Shown: positions 35,701 to 44,200, counted from the first letter of the stretch. The stretch is 64,000 nucleotides of DNA from Halomonas cupida (GCF_900142755.1 NZ_FRCA01000001.1:693281-757280); one strand, 5' to 3'. Notes: generated from the sequence alone by a model not told the origin. Made by a program: numbers and translations.

Positions 35701-36654
35701 CTTGCCTCGCGGTTGGGTGACCTGGCGATGCGGCTCGACGATTCTCGCTATCAGCGCCTCGCCGATTATGCCGGTGCCAGTTGTGAATACTGGGCTGGCC
35801 GGATACCCCAGGCCTACGACCACCTCGAGGAGCTTGACCCGCTCAACAACGCCATGATGATCGAATGGTTGCCGTTCTCGGATCATCCTCAGGTGGCCGC
35901 CGTTTGTTTCCATGGTTGGGCGTTGTGCCTGCGTGGCGACTATCAGCGGGCCGAGAAGCAGATGGAAGCGGCTATTCGCCTTGCCGAGCAGATCAATCAT
36001 CCCGGTAGTCTGGCGATGGCGCTGATGTATGCCGCCGCTCTCTATCGACAGTTGGGGCATGTCCATGAAGCGGCGAATCGTGCCCAGCGTACCTTCGACC
36101 TGACGGGATCCTCGCACCTGCATCTGTGGCAGGTGTCATCGCGAGCGGTGCTTGGCTGGCAGCAGGCACTTGCCGGGAATCGAGAAGGGTTGGCACAGCT
36201 CGATGTTGCGCGGGACGAGTTGGCCGAGATCACCGGTGGTGATCCCTATCAGAGGCCCAACCTGTGGTATGTCGACGCCTGCGTCGCGCTGGGAGAGCTG
36301 GAGCGTGCCGAGGACTACCTGGATCAATGTCTGCTGCTGGCCCGGGAGCGCAATAGTCTGTTCGTGCCGGAGTTGTCGATGCGCCTCGCCGACGTTCGTC
36401 ATCAGTTGGGGCGCGGTATCGACACGGTGCGCAGTCTGGCCACTCAGGCACGGGAGGAAGCCTGTAATGACGGCAACATCCACCAGCAGCTATGCGCCCT
36501 GGAGTTGTGGTTGACGCAGGTCGATCCTGACGACAGTGAGGCCCGCGAGCAGTTCCGTCAGTTGCAGGCCCGGGTATCGCTCAGTGATGCTCCGGTGCTG
36601 GTACGCTGGCGTAATCTGCTTGATCGTCGGGTCTCGCAGGCTTCCAGTGTCTGA
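32740..36654 (+). CDS. SARP/BTAD-type STAND regulator with degenerate cyclase domain
   Basis: This 1304-residue multidomain ATPase is laid out as follows. Residues 10-110 form an OmpR-like winged helix (AELLWPDQGVSSGRTNLRHALHCLR). A BTAD-like helical region runs to about 245. Residues 275-450 look like a class III nucleotide-cyclase fold, but the metal-binding Asp motif is absent (LSVMAIRLRLN). An AAA/NACHT-like NTPase follows, with Walker A GPSGLGKS at 504-511 and Walker B LMIDDLQW ending at 633. From about 850 there are TPR-like helical repeats. Such proteins are signal-responsive transcription activators. The signal and targets are not evident. The stop codon is followed at once by a GCTCGG repeat. 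Confidence 0.8.
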   Translation: MRDAQQEASQITDQDYLTLFGQFSLTLGEDVVLQFSYDKVKALLVHLLLHQQPVNRASLAELLWPDQGVSSGRTNLRHALHCLRQSLGDEADRVLSVSRQTIAFQLPDDWGFDLDDLKTLLEGSPDIDNLERVLRCYRGDLVEELQLPSCPDFQRLLLKARNEWRQKVIRFAEEVLSQQGSVPDDLLHELVNRFSGYGPFHERLVRQLAEHGQTAAAHEQYNGFLQMLALSGQQPEPGFLQLAAHWSDLPQTDVDSHSPRGAFSRALAVDSAPLGEEEVESRQLSVMAIRLRLNADLGSRAETRACLSLQIELMRWLEKQCHHLGGFWLPGATGGLGLACFGTHGPAHQLAELVALYEHCRRQLVDEARCHWNGEGDLPGIELAAGLNSGQVVYLPSRQLVDPLGQVTQGALELMSAAEGSELVISRQASQHMPPAFDLQPRLYSRLVASDGRIRLRALVLGENEGGREATPPSLIGREGALRTLRDALARAGIGLRQSVLVRGPSGLGKSALLVGFRHLEQSRETAICWQPNTRMSAQEPYGVARQLLQWHLQQEVTHESLSMLVDRVGLSPLGEESWQWLEEAMGIAGAREISALAQSSEALELIISLVHRLVDEVAVKCPLVLMIDDLQWVDEPSLKVLAGLQARLPINSPFLLVASHHGREALPTRLHWDQQITLGRLDAMQSSRLLSELARRYRLHLSPRLRGQIIERCDGVPLYLQEICRRLDMDRREGRAVHFEELPHGLLGLLSSRIDQLDGDRDVAHIAAVLGRLFRFDFLAECSGWEPDRLGHALEAMRRLEIIEPAEGEGRSREYQFTHQLLHEAAYLSCPRDVRIDIHSKVVHLIEEQHPAWISRHPGDFAMHLRRSGHYARGARYFELAAREALKVSANRTALKMADFGLAALRQVEDHHDREISLLTVRGQAAFALEGHGSPLAHESFVRAQELLQVCDAQLADEEDLEQAFLVKWGLWVGCSQRHAHADAFMLASRLGDLAMRLDDSRYQRLADYAGASCEYWAGRIPQAYDHLEELDPLNNAMMIEWLPFSDHPQVAAVCFHGWALCLRGDYQRAEKQMEAAIRLAEQINHPGSLAMALMYAAALYRQLGHVHEAANRAQRTFDLTGSSHLHLWQVSSRAVLGWQQALAGNREGLAQLDVARDELAEITGGDPYQRPNLWYVDACVALGELERAEDYLDQCLLLARERNSLFVPELSMRLADVRHQLGRGIDTVRSLATQAREEACNDGNIHQQLCALELWLTQVDPDDSEAREQFRQLQARVSLSDAPVLVRWRNLLDRRVSQASSV

Positions 36655-36679
36655 GCTCGGGCTCGGGCTCGGGCTCGGG
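36655..36679 (+). repeat. Hexanucleotide tandem repeat at the stop codon
   Basis: Four perfect GCTCGG units begin on the base after the TGA of the large regulator gene. They resemble in position the 7-bp arrays after other genes in this window. Confidence 0.9.
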
Positions 36680-36732
36680 AACCTGGCAACGTGAGCAACG
36701 TGAACGTAAGGGGCCGAGGAACTGGAGCCCGC

Positions 36733-36999
36733 TCAGGTAAGCTGCTCCAGTTCCTCTATGCGTTGCAGGGCCTCGCTGCGTGAGCTGCCACACAGATCGG
36801 CATCGAAGTTGAAGGCCAGGCACACCCGAGGTCTGCGGGGATCGCCAAACAGGCGGCACAGGTTGTTGTCATCGAGCTGTACGCAGCGCGTACCGGCGGG
36901 CTTGCCCTGGGGCATGCCCGGTATCGGTGAGCTGATCGATGGTGCAATGCAACAGGCTCCGCAGCCTGCACGGCAACCGGAGTGTGGTGTGTCTGTCAT
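36733..36999 (-). CDS. YkgJ-family cysteine-cluster protein
   Basis: This 88-residue protein has the zinc- or iron-chelating cluster motif CRAGCGACCIAPSISSPIPGM, a later Cys pair (RCVQLDDNNLCRLFG) and the terminal RPRVCLAF. The biochemical role of the family is not known. Its ATG overlaps the stop of the QueD-like gene by 4 bp, so it belongs to the queuosine operon as the last gene. Confidence 0.88.
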   Translation of the reverse strand: MTDTPHSGCRAGCGACCIAPSISSPIPGMPQGKPAGTRCVQLDDNNLCRLFGDPRRPRVCLAFNFDADLCGSSRSEALQRIEELEQLT

Positions 37000-37856
37000 G
37001 CGTCCCCGGCCAGTTCCTCGGGCGTTGCAGAGTGGCTGGCCCCCTTGTCGATTCCCTCATAGGCATAGAGCTGCGTTGCCACACCTGTGGCGCGAGTAAT
37101 CTCGTGGGTCAACCAGATGGCGATGTTTTCCACTGTGGTGGCGGTGGCCAGCACACGGCAACGTTCGCGGGGCAGTGTCAGTACGAATTGCCCCTGGGCT
37201 GAGCGATAACTCGTTGTCAGTGTCTGCTGACGGGCCTGATCGGCAAGGATGTCCTCGGCGCTTACCAGATAGGTATTGTCCAGCCAACTGGCGTAGTGGC
37301 TCTCGAGATGCGGCTGACGTTCGCCATGCTGATGGATCTCCAGTCGCGAGCGATGACCATGGGCGATGCGCTGGCAATTGCCGCCATGGTGCTTGAGTCC
37401 ATGGCTGTAGCTGTAGCTCGCGCCGTCGATGATCTCCTCACGCAGGCGCAGCACAATACGTTCCACCTGTTCGGGGAAGCGGCGACCGAGGCTCTGGGAC
37501 AGATGCTCGGCCAGGTTGTCCGTGTCAATGCGCTCGCAGGGCAGCAGTGTGAAGGCCTGGCGAGGGCCACGCACTTCCATGGCGTAGGGAGTGCGTGTGC
37601 GGATGCGCATGCCTTCCGGACAATCACTGATATCGATGCCGGGTGCCTTGGCCGGTATCAACAGGGTGTGATCGGCGCCCCCGTCGATACGCGACTTGAT
37701 CCAGGGTTTGACCTCGCCGAAATCGAACAACATCCCGTGCTCGCCGAGCTCTCCGAACAGTTCGGCATCAAGATGCCAACTGGCACCGACCAGGCCTCTT
37801 TCCGGACACCAGAGTGACACATCGAGGTGGGTCAGTTGGTTGACGAACAACGGCAT
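36996..37856 (-). CDS. queD: Two-domain 6-carboxytetrahydropterin synthase (QueD-like)
   Basis: It makes 6-carboxy-5,6,7,8-tetrahydropterin from dihydroneopterin triphosphate in the queuosine pathway. Normal QueD is about 120 residues, while this is 286 and looks like two T-folds in tandem. The first half keeps FDFGEVK and ADHTLL but has SWHLDA where HGH is expected. The second half has the Cys and zinc histidines (NCQRIAHGHRSRLEI) but no clear DF..K/DH. The functional site may need both halves. Start and queE stop overlap (TAATG). Operon position next to queE and queC supports the function. Confidence 0.85.
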   Translation of the reverse strand: MPLFVNQLTHLDVSLWCPERGLVGASWHLDAELFGELGEHGMLFDFGEVKPWIKSRIDGGADHTLLIPAKAPGIDISDCPEGMRIRTRTPYAMEVRGPRQAFTLLPCERIDTDNLAEHLSQSLGRRFPEQVERIVLRLREEIIDGASYSYSHGLKHHGGNCQRIAHGHRSRLEIHQHGERQPHLESHYASWLDNTYLVSAEDILADQARQQTLTTSYRSAQGQFVLTLPRERCRVLATATTVENIAIWLTHEITRATGVATQLYAYEGIDKGASHSATPEELAGDA

Positions 37857-38521
37857 TATGCAATCCCCGCGATCTTGTGGGTCTGTAGCGAGAAGCGCCA
37901 CAATGGATGCGTCATGCAGTAATCCAGGGTGGCCTGAAGCGGATTGTCGTGCCGCGGCTGGGAGGAAGGGGCCATATGGCTGACGTCCATGGGTTGCAGC
38001 AGGAAGTGGTCAAAATCGAGGTCGGCAAAGTGCTCTGGTGAGACTCCCTGTTGTGGGTAGACCAGTTTGAGCTCATGGCCGCTTGTCTGGGTCAGCGGAG
38101 TGTTGCCCTTGGGACTGACACAGATCCAGTCGATGCCGGCTGGTGCGGTCAGGGTTCCATTGGTTTCCACGGCGACCTCGAAGCCGCGCTGATGCATGGC
38201 CTCGATCAGTGCCTCGTCGAGTTGCAGCAGGGGTTCTCCCCCCGTAAAGACCACATAGGGTGTGGCTCCCTGAGCACCCGCGGCGAAGGGCCACAGCCCT
38301 GCGATATGTTCCGCCAGACCGGCAGCATTCGCAAAGCGTCCACCACCTTCGCCATCGGTACCGACGAAGTCGGTATCGCAGAAGCGGCACTGTGCCCGCT
38401 CCCGGTCCTGCTCACGACCGGACCATAGATTGCAGCCGCTGAAGCGGCAGAACACACTGGCACGCCCCGCCTGCATGCCTTCGCCCTGCAGGGTATAGAA
38501 GGCTTCCTTTATGCTATACAT
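37856..38521 (-). CDS. queE: 7-carboxy-7-deazaguanine synthase QueE
   Basis: This radical-SAM enzyme converts carboxytetrahydropterin to 7-carboxy-7-deazaguanine. The 221-residue protein has the CX14CX2C cluster motif of the Burkholderia-type enzymes ([20 protein letters not shown]), then TGGEPLLQ and ETNGT. ATG 38521 matches family starts and overlaps the end of queC by 8 bp. ATG 38548 is possible. Confidence 0.93.
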   Translation of the reverse strand: MYSIKEAFYTLQGEGMQAGRASVFCRFSGCNLWSGREQDRERAQCRFCDTDFVGTDGEGGGRFANAAGLAEHIAGLWPFAAGAQGATPYVVFTGGEPLLQLDEALIEAMHQRGFEVAVETNGTLTAPAGIDWICVSPKGNTPLTQTSGHELKLVYPQQGVSPEHFADLDFDHFLLQPMDVSHMAPSSQPRHDNPLQATLDYCMTHPLWRFSLQTHKIAGIA

Positions 38522-39209
38522 GCTGGGTATCCGCACTGGTGTCTGCATAGGCCAGCGGGTCTGTCACTCCATGGGCAGCAAAGGCAGCCAGCCTTTCGCG
38601 GCAACTGCCGCAGCGACCGCAGGCCAGTTCCCGCCCTTCATAACAGGTCCAGGTCTCGCCATAGTCGAGCCCCATGGCCAGACCATCGGCCAGAATCTCG
38701 CTCTTGCTGGCGCGCAGATAGGGTGCGTGTATCTCCACCGGTGAGAAGTTGGCGATGGCGGCGACGTCATTCATCGCTTCGACGAAGGCCGGGCGGCAAT
38801 CGGGGTAGAGCACGTGATCGCCACCATGGGCACCATAGGCCACCCGTGATGCCCCGACATTGACCGCCTTGGCGATCGCCAGGGACAGCAGGATCATGTT
38901 GCGATTGGGGACTACGGTGGCGGTAAGGTTGTCCTCGGCGTAGTCGCCATCCGGCATCGCGCGGGATGCATCGGTCAGCGCAGAATTGTCGATCAGGCCA
39001 TGAATGGCGGTGATATCGACGACCTGGTGCTCGATGCCGAGGCGGTTGCAGACGTCACGCGCGACATCGAGCTCGCGAGAGTGGCGCTGGCCATAGTGAA
39101 AGGACAGCGCGTGCACATTGGGCGTTTCGCGCAGCACACGATGGAGAACGGTGTAGGAGTCCATGCCGCCGGAATAGACGACGACGGTGGCAGGATTGGA
39201 ATCGATCAT
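38514..39209 (-). CDS. queC: 7-cyano-7-deazaguanine synthase QueC
   Basis: This ATP-dependent enzyme turns 7-carboxy-7-deazaguanine into preQ0. It is 231 residues long, with the PP-loop SGGMDSYT near the N-terminus and the C-terminal zinc site [10 protein letters not shown]. Start ATG 39209. It is the first gene of queC-queE-queD-ykgJ. The 231-bp gap to divergent trhP shows no preQ1 riboswitch that I can recognise. Confidence 0.94.
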   Translation of the reverse strand: MIDSNPATVVVYSGGMDSYTVLHRVLRETPNVHALSFHYGQRHSRELDVARDVCNRLGIEHQVVDITAIHGLIDNSALTDASRAMPDGDYAEDNLTATVVPNRNMILLSLAIAKAVNVGASRVAYGAHGGDHVLYPDCRPAFVEAMNDVAAIANFSPVEIHAPYLRASKSEILADGLAMGLDYGETWTCYEGRELACGRCGSCRERLAAFAAHGVTDPLAYADTSADTQHV

Positions 39210-39440
39210 GAGGGGTACTCGAAATCGGAGAATTTGGGGGTCGTGGCGCTTCTTGTGCAAGGTTTCCTGCATAAGGCGCTGGTGACCTGCCGGGGTCCGG
39301 TCCGGCTGCGCAAGGGTACCGAATCGGCGCGTAGCTGGCTAGAGGAGATGATCGAGATTGGGCTGAGCTGGATCAATGCCGTCGGCGTGGCGTTGTGGCA
39401 GATTGCCGGGCTGCCCTGATGTCATGACTGGTATCTCTAC

Positions 39441-40820
39441 ATGCAAGCTCCGGAACTGCTGTCGCCCGCCGGCACCTTCAAGAACATGACCTATGCCTTC
39501 GCCTATGGGGCTGATGCGGTCTATGCCGGACAGCCTCGCTACTCGCTGCGGGTGCGCAATAATGACTTCGGCATCGATAACCTGCATCGTGGCATCGCCT
39601 ATGCGCACCAACGTGGCAAACAGTTCTACGTGGCGTCGAACATTGCGCCTCACAACAGCAAGCTCAAGACCTATCTGCGCGATATGGAGCCGGTCATCGA
39701 GGCTGGCCCCGATGCCCTGATCATGTCCGACCCGGGACTGATCATGATGGTCCGCGAACGCTGGCCGGAACAGGTCATCCACCTCTCGGTGCAAGCTAAT
39801 GTGGTCAATTACGCGGCAGCACGTTTCTGGCAGCAGCAGGGCATCAAACGCATCATCCTGTCGCGGGAGTTGTCGCTGGAAGAGATTGCCGAAATCCGCC
39901 AGCAGTGCCCGGAACTCGAGATCGAGACCTTTGTTCATGGCGCTCTGTGTATCGCCTACTCGGGACGCTGCCTGCTGTCCGGGTATTTCAATCATCGTGA
40001 TCCCAATCAGGGAACCTGCACCAACGCCTGTCGCTGGCAATACGATGTTCATGCCGCGAAGACCGACGCCAGTGGCGACTTGATTGCCTCATCGAGTGCT
40101 ACGGTCAGCGGTGACTGGTCGCCCGGTGAAGGTGCCGGGACTGCCGGTGGCAGGGAAGGGCAGCAGTCGCTGGCGGCGTTGATCGAGGATCGCTCGCGAC
40201 CGGGAGAGCTGATGCCGGTGCACGAGGATGAGCATGGCACCTACATCATGAACTCCCGAGACCTGCGTGCCGTACAGCATGTGCCACGTCTTGCAGCCAT
40301 GGGGGTCAGCTCATTGAAGATCGAGGGGCGTACCAAGTCCCACTACTACGTGGCACGCACCGCTCAGGTCTATCGTCGGGCAATCGATGACGTCATGGCC
40401 GGGCGCGATTTCGATATGGGGCTGATGGATGAGTTGGAGAACCTGGCCAACCGCGGATACACGGAAGGCTTCTATCGTCGCCATGTTCACGATGAATACC
40501 AGAACTACGAGCGTGGTCACTCCATTGGAATACACCAGCAGTTCGTCGGTGAGGTGACTGATCTGGACAGTGCGCGGGGGCTGCTGGAGATCGAGGTGCG
40601 CAACCGTTTCGCCGTGGGTGATGGCGTCGAGCTGATGACACCTGCCGGTAACCGGCGTTTTACCATCAAGCAGCTGGAGAATCGCCATGGTGAGTCGATT
40701 CAGGTGGCCCCGGGATCTGGTCACGTGGTGCGACTGGCCCTTGATGAAGAGTTCCTGAACAACGAAACCATGGATGCCGAGATGATGCGGTTCGCCCTGC
40801 TGATGCGCGACCTGGGCTAA
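39441..40820 (+). CDS. trhP: Prephenate-dependent tRNA uridine-34 hydroxylase TrhP (peptidase U32 family, YegQ)
   Basis: It forms 5-hydroxyuridine at the wobble position of tRNA, the precursor of cmo5U. The 459-residue protein begins with PELLSPAGTFKNMTYAFAYGADAVYAG. It carries the U32 signature ETFVHGALCIAYSGRCLLSGYF and the cysteines CTNACRW that hold an Fe-S cluster. IEGRTKSHYYVA follows. A Ser/Gly-rich insert (about residues 212-238) between NACRW and the next conserved block is longer than I expect for the family. Confidence 0.9.
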   Translation: MQAPELLSPAGTFKNMTYAFAYGADAVYAGQPRYSLRVRNNDFGIDNLHRGIAYAHQRGKQFYVASNIAPHNSKLKTYLRDMEPVIEAGPDALIMSDPGLIMMVRERWPEQVIHLSVQANVVNYAAARFWQQQGIKRIILSRELSLEEIAEIRQQCPELEIETFVHGALCIAYSGRCLLSGYFNHRDPNQGTCTNACRWQYDVHAAKTDASGDLIASSSATVSGDWSPGEGAGTAGGREGQQSLAALIEDRSRPGELMPVHEDEHGTYIMNSRDLRAVQHVPRLAAMGVSSLKIEGRTKSHYYVARTAQVYRRAIDDVMAGRDFDMGLMDELENLANRGYTEGFYRRHVHDEYQNYERGHSIGIHQQFVGEVTDLDSARGLLEIEVRNRFAVGDGVELMTPAGNRRFTIKQLENRHGESIQVAPGSGHVVRLALDEEFLNNETMDAEMMRFALLMRDLG

Positions 40821-40968
40821 AGGCTTGAGGGGCCGGGAAGGCCGACTCCCTTTACTTTGCGCCTGTGAAACCTGATCATCCAGCTGGTTGCTGATCAATA
40901 CGGTCGTTGACCAGCATTCACCCGGTGCTCCATCGGGACTCGTCATTCACGTCAGGTCAGGAGATTGC

Positions 40969-41391
40969 ATGACGACCGTCGAACACAGCGCGATTCTGCC
41001 CGCCTCACCAGAGCAGGTGTTTGATCTGCTCGAGAGGGTCGAGGATTTCGCCGACTACTCGGATCTGATTACTGCCATCGAAGCCCAGGGGAATGAGCAT
41101 TATCGGTGGTACGTGCATGCCATTGGTGTCGACTGGACGTTCGACGTCAAGGTCACGGAGAAGACCAGACCGAGGGTGCTGGCGTGGGAGTCGGTGGACG
41201 GTGTCAGTAATCAGGGGCGTTATGAGCTGGAAGCGGTGCCCGAAGGCACCAGGGTCAAGCTCACGCTCGAGTACGAGATTCGCAACCGCCTTGTTGCCAG
41301 CGCCGTCAAGCGCGCTGCCCAGCCTCTGGTCGGCAAGGTCAGCAGTCAGATCCTGCGTCGGGTCGAAGACCGGCTTGAGGGGAAATATTAG
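40969..41391 (+). CDS. SRPBCC-family protein (polyketide cyclase/START-like)
   Basis: This 140-residue protein has a helix-grip fold. The N-terminal strand TTVEHSAILPASPEQVFDLLERVEDFADY is characteristic of CoxG/RatA-like lipid-binding proteins. CAGGAG lies 6 bases before ATG 40969. The ligand is unknown. A 7-bp repeat follows 4 bases after its stop codon. Confidence 0.82.
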   Translation: MTTVEHSAILPASPEQVFDLLERVEDFADYSDLITAIEAQGNEHYRWYVHAIGVDWTFDVKVTEKTRPRVLAWESVDGVSNQGRYELEAVPEGTRVKLTLEYEIRNRLVASAVKRAAQPLVGKVSSQILRRVEDRLEGKY

Positions 41392-41395
41392 CGAT

Positions 41396-41420
41396 GAGCT
41401 GTAAGCTATAAGCTGTAAGT
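41396..41420 (+). repeat. Heptanucleotide repeat after the SRPBCC gene
   Basis: The units are GAGCTGT, AAGCTAT, AAGCTGT and a partial AAGT, beginning 4 bases past the stop codon at 41389-41391. Confidence 0.85.
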
Positions 41421-41428
41421 TAAAAGAA

Positions 41429-41483
41429 AACCCCAGAGATTCGATGATTGCCCAGCAATTGTAGGCAGTTCAACCTTGGGGTT
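41429..41483 (-). terminator. Probable terminator between convergent genes
   Basis: AAAACCCCA pairs with TGGGGTTT across a long (~37-base) loop. In the minus direction the stem is followed by TTTTCTTTTAACTT, so it would end transcripts of the DUF2789 gene. Confidence 0.5.
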
Positions 41484-41512
41484 TCGTCTATTCGCGATTG
41501 GCCCAGCATGTT

Positions 41513-41533
41513 GCTTACCGCTTACCGCTTCTC
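41513..41533 (-). repeat. Heptanucleotide repeat at the stop of the DUF2789 gene
   Basis: On the plus strand it reads GCTTACC GCTTACC GCTTCTC. On the gene strand this is AAGCGGT-type units starting inside and directly after the stop codon (41532-41534). Confidence 0.85.
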
Positions 41534-41768
41534 AAGCCTTCCTCAATGACACATCAAGGTGATCGACGACCTCGGCCCAGTCGGCGTCTTCCTGCACGGC
41601 TTCTCGTAGAAACTCGGCCTGGCCCTCGTTCCAGCAAGGGGCGTTGGGGAGTTCCATATCGGCAGGCAGTGGCGAGTGACGCTCGATGAAGCGTTTGATC
41701 GAGGCAGCATCGGACGCGAGTCCGAGCTGCTCGAAGAGCTCACTGAAGGCGTGGTCGTGATGTTCCAT
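41532..41768 (-). CDS. DUF2789 family protein
   Basis: This 78-residue acidic protein is of the small DUF2789 type (FSELFEQLGLASDAASIKRFIERHSPLP; APCWNEGQAEFLREA). Function is unknown, and it is probably a cytosolic helical protein. GAGGAG precedes ATG 41768. It stands alone between convergent and tandem neighbours. Confidence 0.85.
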   Translation of the reverse strand: MEHHDHAFSELFEQLGLASDAASIKRFIERHSPLPADMELPNAPCWNEGQAEFLREAVQEDADWAEVVDHLDVSLRKA

Positions 41769-41845
41769 TCTGGTCTCCTCGGGTCCGGTCCTCCAACCGA
41801 GCATATACCGCAATCAAGAATCCTGCCCGAACAGCGCTTCGATAA

Positions 41846-42892
41846 TCAGCCTCGCTCTCCGACCAGGCTGGCACGGAAGCGTTGCAGGCGATCGGCGTAT
41901 TCCAATGGTTGAGCTACCAGATGCAGCAGCTTGGTCCAGGCGGCCTCCGGTGTCATATCGTCACCGGACATCACGCCAGCATCGTTGAGCAGTTGTCCTG
42001 CAGCATAGTGGCCGATCTTGATGGTGCCGTAGGGGCACTGACTGATAGCCACCACTAGTTTGCCCTGGCCGACTGCTCGGCCGAGTACCGCGGCCAGTTC
42101 GATGTCTTCCGGGATGTTGCCGCCACCCCAGACTTCAATCAGGGCAGCTGCTACCTGCGGATCGTCGAGCCACTGCGCCACCCGGTGGGCGTTGATACCT
42201 GGCCATAGCGCGATGCGCACCACTCTCTCCTCGAGGCCAGTGTAATCCGGCAGCTCGAAACGTGGAGCACCGCGTTGGCGGGACTCGAGTCCGCGGCTTT
42301 CGAACAGCACGACATCATCCCCCTTGCGTTCGCCGAGAAGGGCGAAATTGGGGCTGGTGAAGGCCTGGCGATCCGTGGTGTGCCACTTTCGTGCCCTGCT
42401 GCCACGCAATAGCTGCCCATCCATGCATAGCACCACTTCCTGCAGGGTTGGCATGGCGGCGAAGCGCATCGCCGTCTCGATGTTGTAGAGGGCATCGCTG
42501 TCGGTAGCTTCGAGAGGTTGCATGGAGCCGGTGATGATGACCGGGCGATCAACTCCCTGGAGCTGGAAGGCGAGGCTGGATGCCGTCCAGGCCATGGTGT
42601 CCGTGCCGTGCAGTACCAGGATACCGGCGTAGTCGCGATGGCAGGCGGCAATCTCGCCAGCGAGATGTGACCAGTCTTCAGGGCGAGCGCTGCTGGAGTC
42701 GATCAACTGGTCTGTCTGGCGCCATTCGAACGGTCGCAACAGCGCCTGCCGCTGGGGTGGCAGCGTCGCCAGGGCCCACCGTACCCGTGCCTCCATGTCA
42801 TCACCTGGCGCGAGTCCGTTGTCGGTCTCGACCATGCCGATGGTGCCACCGGTATACAGGATCAGCAGAGGTGCTTCGTCGGTCATGAGCAT
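41846..42892 (-). CDS. ansA: L-asparaginase, type I-like
   Basis: It hydrolyses L-asparagine to aspartate and ammonia. The 348-residue protein has no signal peptide, so it is cytosolic like AnsA. The two catalytic threonine motifs are YTGGTIGM near the N-terminus and LHGTDTMAWTAS, followed by VIITGSMQPL. ATG 42892 and 42886 are equally possible, and no strong ribosome site is visible for either. Confidence 0.9.
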   Translation of the reverse strand: MLMTDEAPLLILYTGGTIGMVETDNGLAPGDDMEARVRWALATLPPQRQALLRPFEWRQTDQLIDSSSARPEDWSHLAGEIAACHRDYAGILVLHGTDTMAWTASSLAFQLQGVDRPVIITGSMQPLEATDSDALYNIETAMRFAAMPTLQEVVLCMDGQLLRGSRARKWHTTDRQAFTSPNFALLGERKGDDVVLFESRGLESRQRGAPRFELPDYTGLEERVVRIALWPGINAHRVAQWLDDPQVAAALIEVWGGGNIPEDIELAAVLGRAVGQGKLVVAISQCPYGTIKIGHYAAGQLLNDAGVMSGDDMTPEAAWTKLLHLVAQPLEYADRLQRFRASLVGERG

Positions 42893-42955
42893 GAGGTGAT
42901 TCGGTCCATCAGCGTTGAGATTGCGGGTTGCAGGTATCGATTGCCGCGCCGAGCC

Positions 42956-44200
42956 TTACCGGCGCGGCGCTTTCAGAGTGGTTAGACTGCCGTCTTCAGC
43001 GAAGGCCAGTTGGCGAGATCGACCGGCAAACCAGGCGCAGACCGCTGCGACGGCGGCAATGGCCATCAGCAGCCAGGTCACGGCGGCGATGCCGACCTGC
43101 ATTTCCAGCATGATGCCAACGCCGAGCGGGCCCAGTGAGGCCAGTGCATAACCGCCGCCCTGGGCAAGCCCGGACAGACGGCCCGCCAGTCGAGAGTCCG
43201 AGGTGCGCAGTACGATCAAGGTCAGCGCCAGGCTGAAGCTGCCGCCCTGGCCCAGCCCGAGCAGAGTGACGCCCAGCCACTTGAGGCTGGTATCACCCAT
43301 CAGCAACAGCCACAGGCCTGCCACCGAGCAACCCAGTACCAGCAGCAGGGCGGGACGCTGGTCGCGGCCGAGACGAGCCAACCAGGGCGCGCCCAATGCC
43401 GAGATCAATTGAATCAACACCGACAGGCCCATCAACCAACCGGCCTCGGCCTCGCCATAACCGCGATTGACCAGCAGCGTCGGCAGCCAGCCGAAGACGA
43501 TATAGGCCAGCGATGACTGTGAGCCCATCAGCAGGGTGACCTGCCAGGCGAGTGGTTTGCGCAGCAGGCCGACAGTCGCACCGGTGCCGGTCTGGCCAGG
43601 CTGGTGCTTGAGCGGAGGAGTGCGTGGCATGGCCACTTCCCAGGCGATCAATGCAGCAAACGCCAGCAGAGACCAGGCGGCGAGGCTGTGACTCCAGTCG
43701 CCCAGCCACTCGGCGAGTGGAATCGACAACGCGGCTCCCAGGGCTCCACCGAGGCACAGCGCCATGGTGTAGACGCCGGTCATGATGTCCGCGCCATGAG
43801 GCAGCTCCCGCTTGACCAGTGCCGGTAGCAGGGAGCCAGCTACGCCGATACCGGCGCCAACCAGCAGAGTGCCGATGAACAGGGCGGCGGGGGCGGGCCA
43901 CCAGCGCACCAGCAGGCCGGTGGCGATGATCACCAGGGCGATGCTCAGCGCACGTTCCGGTCCATACTGACGTGACAGGCGCGGGGCCATGGGAGCGAAC
44001 ACACCCAGACACAGCACTGGTAGGGTGGTCAAGGCACCGATGGCCAGTGGCGTGAGACTGGTGTCCTGTTGAATGCGATGCAGCAGCGGGGCCAGTGAGG
44101 ATAGTGCCGGTCTCAGATTGAGGCCGACGAGTATCATCAACAGCAGGAAGCGCCAGGGGAGCTTCGAGAACGCCTGTTTCGAGAACGTCATGATTGTCAT
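42956..44200 (-). CDS. MFS transporter, CynX/NimT family
   Basis: This 414-residue protein has about 12 transmembrane helices. The N-terminal ILVGLNLRPALSSLAPLL is a hallmark of the CynX/NimT cyanate and nitroimidazole transporter group, which carries anions or drugs. No substrate can be assigned. A GC-rich hairpin (42943-42968) spans its stop codon. Confidence 0.85.
   Translation of the reverse strand: MTIMTFSKQAFSKLPWRFLLLMILVGLNLRPALSSLAPLLHRIQQDTSLTPLAIGALTTLPVLCLGVFAPMAPRLSRQYGPERALSIALVIIATGLLVRWWPAPAALFIGTLLVGAGIGVAGSLLPALVKRELPHGADIMTGVYTMALCLGGALGAALSIPLAEWLGDWSHSLAAWSLLAFAALIAWEVAMPRTPPLKHQPGQTGTGATVGLLRKPLAWQVTLLMGSQSSLAYIVFGWLPTLLVNRGYGEAEAGWLMGLSVLIQLISALGAPWLARLGRDQRPALLLVLGCSVAGLWLLLMGDTSLKWLGVTLLGLGQGGSFSLALTLIVLRTSDSRLAGRLSGLAQGGGYALASLGPLGVGIMLEMQVGIAAVTWLLMAIAAVAAVCAWFAGRSRQLAFAEDGSLTTLKAPRR

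Noticed and set aside
36996-37856. Frameshifted or pseudogene QueD
   Set aside because: The frame is open and tightly overlapped by queE and the YkgJ gene. The two-domain length looks like a genuine architecture.
39210-39440. preQ1 riboswitch upstream of queC
   Set aside because: I could not find the short preQ1 aptamer pattern in the 231-bp gap on either strand.
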